The notes beneath the pieces are model-generated. The model worked only from the letters and a program-made list of their open reading frames with translations. It was not told where the DNA came from and ran no database searches. A DNA stretch of 64,000 bases from Macrocybe gigantea (Eukaryota > Basidiomycota > Agaricomycetes > Agaricales > Callistosporiaceae), in assembly GCA_011319805.1 (NCBI GenBank), contig SJRY01000283.1:310001-374000 (forward strand), written 5' to 3'. The position numbers and the translations under genes were made by a program. Every line of letters starts with the position of its first letter. The stretch's first letter is position 1. Below are positions 53,198-64,000 of this stretch, in pieces.

Positions 53198-54939
53198 TCA
53201 GCATGGATAACAGAAGGAAGAGTGCAGAGTAGGGCATACCGCGACCATCATCCGAACAGCTTCTTCCAGAGGCACGCGCGGTTCGTATCCCAACACCTTA
53301 CGGGCCTTGAAAGGCAAGTGTCAACGTCGACATGGACAACGGCACAATGGAAAGGTGGCAAACCTTGTCGATATTGTACCATTGCTCGCAGGTAGCATAT
53401 CTCACATTGAACGGGCGCATGGGTGGCTCGCCGCCAAACAGAGAACACCAGAAGCCAGTATAAAAAGCAATCAAGAGGCAGATCCACTTTGGCAGGGAGG
53501 TCACTCTGTCGCTCGGATCGTCGCCCATTTCCCTCCAGACCATCCTTGGGAAATTCCAGTATGGAATGGGTCGACATCTGTGACGAAGAATACTTCTCCT
53601 GCGACGTTGTTCGCAGTCGCTGAGTCGACGAGGCGATCTGCGGCAAGAAGATGGGCATCGGCGATGTTGCCGACGTAGGAAAAGTCTACGAGGTTGGTGT
53701 TGTCCATCATCCGAACAGCTTCTTCCAGAGGCACGCGCGGTTCGTATCCCAACACCTTACGGGCCTTGAAAGGCAAGTGTCAACGTCGACATGGACAACG
53801 GCACAATGGAAAGGTGGCAAACCTTGTCGATATTGTACCATTGCTCGCAGGTAGCATATCTCACATTGAACGGGCGCATGGGTGGCTCGCCGCCAAACAG
53901 AGAACACCAGAAGCCAGTAATAAAAGCAATCAAGAGGCAGATCCACTTTGGCAGGGAGGTCACTCTGTCGCTCGGATCGTCGCCCATTTCCCCCAGACCA
54001 TCCTTGGGAAATTCCAGTATGGAATGGGTCGACCATCTGTGACGAAGAATACTTCTCCTGCGACGTTGTTCGCAGTCGCTGAGTGTCGACGAGGCGATCT
54101 GCGGCAAGAAGATGGGCATCGGCGATGTTGCCGACGTAGGAAAAGTCTACGAGGTTGGTGTTGTAACCCATTTGCACAGTGTGCTGCCGTTTATCGAGGG
54201 CGTCTGCCAGTCTCCACATCGCCTGCTTGTCCCGTGGTCTGCATTGGTAAAATTAGAGAATTAGAAAATGGCGTGAACGAGTGCGATATCCACTTCTCAC
54301 CCAATCATTCCGCAGGGTCGAATAGCAGCGGTCTTCATTCCATGCCTTCCGTTAGCCTCCAAGACCTGTCATAGCCTACTTTAGAACAAGACGGACCAGG
54401 TTGAAACCGCAGATTTGCGCACCATTGTCTCGGCTATGGCTTTAGTGCCGTTATATGCCTCAGGCTGGTACTCAGGTATCTGCACTTGCTCTTCGTTTGC
54501 TCCACTGATTGTGTTACCGGACCAGACAACTGAAGTGCTTGAGGTAAAAACGAGGGCTTTGACTCCAGCTCCCTGGCATGTCGAAAGGATATTACGTGTC
54601 CCTTGCACATTGATTCGATGGTACACAATATCCCGGAGACCATGAATGGGCGACACCGTGTGGAAAACAGTGGTCGGAGATACCTATGGCGTCAAGGTAA
54701 ATCGATGAGTCAATGCGGAACCGTTATGAGTGCACCTCTGCGAGTAAGGCGGATAGTCGATTTTCGTCAAGAATGTCGCCAAGGAGGTAGTTGACACCGG
54801 GAATCACGTCCTTTTCTCCAGGGAGATTGATGTCGCACACCGAGACGTGGCGTTCTCCCCGGTCTACCAATGCTTGGGCGATGTAGGATCCAAGAAAGCC
54901 TGAACCGCCGAAGACTAGATACCGGTCTCCCGCTGGCAT
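53198..54939 (-). CDS. 3-beta-hydroxysteroid dehydrogenase/isomerase family protein (Erg26-like)
   Basis: The start ATG at 54939 gives a Rossmann N-terminus, YLVFGGSGFLGSYIAQALVD. An intron (about 54740-54690) joins to TVFHTVSPIHGL, INVQGTRNILSTCQGAGV and VFTSSTSVVW, then the catalytic tyrosine and lysine in EAYNGTKAIAE. Then come a further exon with MKTAAIRPCGMIG, PRDKQAMWRLADAL, and NLVDFSYVGNIADAHLLAAD. The last part holds a membrane-like WICLLIAFYTGFWCSLFGG and the end KVLGYEPRVPLEEAVRMM, with a stop at 53198. This is the sterol-4-alpha-carboxylate 3-dehydrogenase type (NAD-dependent, decarboxylating), though other 3-beta-HSD substrates are possible. The 3' half is present twice in tandem (53245-54164), so the gene as read is disrupted; removing one copy would restore continuity. 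Confidence 0.78.
53245..53703. repeat. Tandem duplication in the Erg26-like gene, copy 1
   Basis: These 459 bases are nearly identical to 53704-54164. The differences are small indels, for example GTATAAAAAGC against GTAATAAAAGC, CCCTCCAGACC against CCCCCAGACC, GGTCGACATC against GGTCGACCATC and TGAGTCGACG against TGAGTGTCGACG. Confidence 0.95.
53704..54164. repeat. Tandem duplication in the Erg26-like gene, copy 2
   Basis: The second, 461-base copy of 53245-53703, directly adjacent. Each copy holds one intron and about 130 codons of the dehydrogenase C-terminal region. Confidence 0.95.
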
Positions 54940-55099
54940 CGCCGCTACTTTCAGAGAGGCAGCACGAACAGGACAAGCATTCAAATACTAGGTATTCAAC
55001 CATTTCAACTTTGATTTCAGTTGGTCGGCTGGGTGCCGAATTTGGTGGCAGTTCGGTTCAGGCTGCAAACAGCTTTTACTGATATCTAAAATAGGAAAC

Positions 55100-55829
55100 T
55101 ACAGTGTTCCCACGGTCCTTTATACAGCATTTACTCCGCACTGAATATCTTGAGATAGTCAAAAGCTATGAACATAAGGGTGGTATCATTTCGTAGATAA
55201 GCTATTTGCCTAGCTTTCCATGCCATGATCTAGGAGAAATATGGAAAAATAAATTCGTGGTCGACAATTTCTGACAGGGTTCCTAAAATGGCAAAAGACA
55301 GTCCTTTATACAGAAAAGCAGCGCGTGCCATCTCTTCCCAGTGACATCGCGGACTGAGATGAGGATTGGAATGTCAAGTATAGCACTTAAAAAGTATCTA
55401 TATTAACTTTTACACTGTCTTGTACATTTTCTCATGGTATGGCAGGTGGACGACCAGGTGTTACTTGTATACATCACGCTACATAGCCATTCTGGCATTC
55501 TTCGGGGATATAAGGAAAGAAAATGACAATCATAAGTCCCAATATGTTTCCTCAAGTAGAATACCCTCAATCCTTCCATAAAAATCATGCTGCAGTGATG
55601 CTTATTCGTGCGACATTGATGTAAAATTGCAATATTTACAAAATTTACAAATAAACCTGTTCCACAGGAGAGAAAAAAAGAGATTATTCTCATGAGCAAT
55701 ACGCGAATAATAGAGCTGGTATAGGGCTTTAATTTGTGCATTTAAGGATTCCAAACCGTGGAGAAATGAGGAGCTAGAGGCCGCTGTATAAAGGAGCATG
55801 GGTGTATAAAGGACCGTGGGAACACTGTA
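55100..55829. mobile_element. MITE with TA target duplication, second family
   Basis: The left end is TA-CAGTGTTCCCACGGTCC continuing TTTATACA. The right end begins TGTATAAAGGACC and ends GTGGGAACACTG-TA. The element proper is 55102-55827 (726 bp) between TA duplications at 55100-55101 and 55828-55829. The terminal inverted repeats are perfect over about 25 bp. The inner string CCTTTATACA occurs at 55117 and 55303, and inverted at 55785 and 55803. No transposase motif was seen in the interior. CAGTG termini with TA duplication indicate a Tc1/mariner-pogo type non-autonomous element. It lies in the divergent region between the Erg26-like gene and the ABC transporter gene. Confidence 0.85.
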
Positions 55830-56362
55830 TGTAGCTTGATTTCCATTTGCCTCGCCATCCTCCAGTTTTTGCATGTCTTCAACGATATCTGGTAATTCAG
55901 AAAGGGGCGGCCTTTCTCAGTTCCCGACATCAGCAAGCGTCAAGCAGCGGGTTGAAATTGGCTTAGGTTGAAACCGATCATACCCGTCTTTTGGTGAGTC
56001 ACTCTGCATTGCGACAGGAACCAAGTTTCTCGGTGGCTTGGCAAGATTACAAACGGAGACCGTCTCGCACTGTGCGGTGGGCGAGGCGTCTCGAGATATT
56101 TCTCACGACGCTCAAAGTCAAACACAGCATTCAAGCCTGAGATTTAGCATCACATGTTCAATCCGAGCCCTTTAGCAACGGCGTTTGTTCAAGTCACTCG
56201 GAGGATGAGTCATCTATACAGGAAGTTGGCTGCGCAGCATTTTCGACTCTGTTGATTGGCGCAAAGGTCGTTGCTTGTTAAAAAGCTCCAGCCGGAGCCG
56301 GCAACGGTGGTGGTGTTGACACTTCAGCAACTGAACTCCACACAGTTACCGCATTTTACAGG
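55830..56362. other. Region upstream of the ABC transporter gene
   Basis: No supported gene, although a short frame upstream of the ATG (from about 56256) stays open and could be a 5' coding extension. The promoter of the transporter is expected here. Confidence 0.35.
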
Positions 56363-62622
<6,260 letters not shown>

Positions 62623-63211
62623 ACTTGGCGTTACGATTTCTGATCTGATGGTTGCATGTAGATGCTGCATCATACCCCACTTATAATATACTTAGGCAGA
62701 ATTGTTTCGTGCATGAATGGTTCCCGGAGCTCACTTGTTGATATGATCCCATAGACCCATCCTACCCTTTCACCATCGGACGGAATGGCTGAAGCACAAA
62801 AAGAGCTGCTGAGAACACACCGAAGGCAAATGAGAAGGGGTAGTGCCGGTCCTTCTAGCGTGGACCTTCATTTGGGTCATCACAGTTGTCGACTGACATT
62901 TCTCGTTCGTCGGGAAATCCCCTATGCATGTTTTGGATTTTAGGAACTCTCGTGTGACTTGTATAGAGAGCAGCTATGATCTTGAGAAAGTATCGGGCGT
63001 TCTAGGCTTTAGGATCCATGCTACATGCTCGCAGAGGTACACCTTTATCGAACGACACCCACGGAGAAAGCAGAGGTCTCGGAAAAACGAGATTAAAGCG
63101 ACCGGGGATAAAAAGTGCAAACGACTGTAAGTTAGATGCCTGGTCAGGGTCATTCGCCGGAAAGACTTTCTTTTACCCGCGTTTCTCCATACAACTCGGT
63201 GCAGCGCATCC
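62623..63211. other. Intergenic stretch
   Basis: No supported gene, repeat or RNA gene. It should hold the 3' end of the transporter transcript and the promoter of the AIM32-like gene. Confidence 0.4.
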
Positions 63212-64000
63212 ATGCCCCTGCGGTTATCATCGCGGATCCCGATAGCTGTACACAGAGAGCTATGGCGTTCCGCATATTGTCGGTCATTGGCTACGAGGAC
63301 GAGAGCCTCAATTCGCGTCCCAGAACCCTCGTCGGCTCACAACCGGCCTCTCTACGGAACTGTTACCTCCCATCGATTGTATCTTTTCCTCCACGTCTCT
63401 CAGCCCCCTGAAACATTTCCGCCACGGGTACTGACGCCCATCCAACGCGCGTTACAGCTGAGGGCCTCGCGATGGGGCGGAATCGTCAACTTTTCCTGGT
63501 TCAAAAATCACCACGACCAAGATCCTCCACTCAACGCTGAATCCCACTCCGCCACCGCATTTTCCGCCTCTGGGGGGCGCTTGGAGATACCCAAGATCAC
63601 GCTGGAGAATCTTGACCATGTAGACGAGATGCTGAGACAGCACGCGGAAGGAGCTGTCGTGCCAGGGACAGAAGATGAAATCCACTTGTACGTCTGCACT
63701 CATGCTGCTCGGGATTGTCGCTGCGGGAATTTGGGTTCAAGTTTCGTAAATGCCTTGCGGAAGGAAGTTGAGAAGAGGTTCCTGCTCGATCCGTCTGGGG
63801 CAATGGCCAAGGTGAAGATCGGAGAGACTGGACATGTTGGCGGACACCAGTACGAGCCATTCCATACTGATCATTATTCAGATATACAAATTCTCTTCGC
63901 AGGTACGCCGCAAACCTCCTCATCTTCCCTCATGGAGAATGGTGTGTGGTTCAATGGCGGCATCTTGGATGTGCGCTGACTTTCTCACAGGCTCGGTTTA
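63212..64000 (+). CDS. AIM32/sucrase-ferredoxin-like mitochondrial protein, 3' truncated by window end
   Basis: The ATG at 63212 opens an Arg-rich, acid-poor leader (MPLRLSSRIPIAVHRELWRS) that looks like a mitochondrial targeting sequence. The body has IHLYVCTHAARDCRCGNLGS (about 63683) and KIGETGHVGGHQ. Removing an intron (from about 63851, GTACGA...CGCAG, to 63901) continues the motif as YAANLLIFPHGEW. A second donor GTGTGT follows at about 63940, with the next exon beginning near 63991. The Cys/Cys and HxGGH motif defines the thioredoxin-like [2Fe-2S] ferredoxin family of AIM32, a mitochondrial protein linked to redox and iron-sulfur quality control. The gene runs off the window. Confidence 0.82.

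Overview
The window is nuclear DNA of a basidiomycete fungus, almost certainly an Agaricomycete. Genes are dense and on both strands, and are split by many introns of about 50-60 bp with GT(A/G)NGT...YAG borders. Several products belong to fungal or Agaricomycete families: DUF6535, Kre9/Knh1-like wall proteins, an NTPase-nuclease of Crinkler type, and a tailed AGC kinase. No prokaryotic, viral or organellar signature was seen.

Layout. 0.4-1.3 kb: secreted Kre9/Knh1-like protein (+). 1.5-4.2 kb: AGC protein kinase (-). 4.7-6.5 kb: conserved-looking but unrecognised gene (+), heavily frame-broken. 6.8-8.2 kb: ten-exon aldo-keto reductase with a C-terminal membrane anchor (-). 8.2-16.9 kb: old tandem segmental duplication; each copy carries a minus-strand gene fragment, a shared non-coding island and one small four-exon gene (11.2 and 16.0 kb). 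17.1-20.0 kb: unknown coiled-coil protein (+). 20.2-21.0 kb: membrane protein (+). 21.5-25.5 kb: F-box/WD40 protein (+). 25.7-26.1 kb: small orphan ORF (-). 26.8-35.0 kb: very large BEACH-WD40 protein (+). 35.6-38.8 kb: DUF6535 membrane protein (+). 39.4-40.0 kb: MITE. 40.2-41.0 kb: four-helix membrane protein (-). 41.9-44.9 kb: P-loop NTPase with a nuclease-like C-terminus (-).

From 45.5 to 62.6 kb lies a metabolic block: secreted GH1 glycosidase (+), short-chain dehydrogenase (+), cytochrome P450 (+), 3-beta-HSD/Erg26-like dehydrogenase (-) and full-length ABCC exporter (+). A second MITE sits between the divergent dehydrogenase and exporter genes. Co-location of hydrolase, oxidoreductases and exporter suggests detoxification or tailoring of a lipophilic or glycosylated compound. 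No synthase or cyclase is present, so this is only a hypothesis. The window ends inside an AIM32-type thioredoxin-like ferredoxin gene (+).

A dominant caveat is that most genes, including housekeeping types, contain one or more single-base frame breaks in otherwise conserved protein. Two tandem duplications inside genes (80 bp perfect; 459/461 bp differing only by small indels) point the same way. I read most of these as sequencing or assembly errors rather than mass pseudogenisation. Gene boundaries below are therefore best estimates, and exon joins were worked out by hand.
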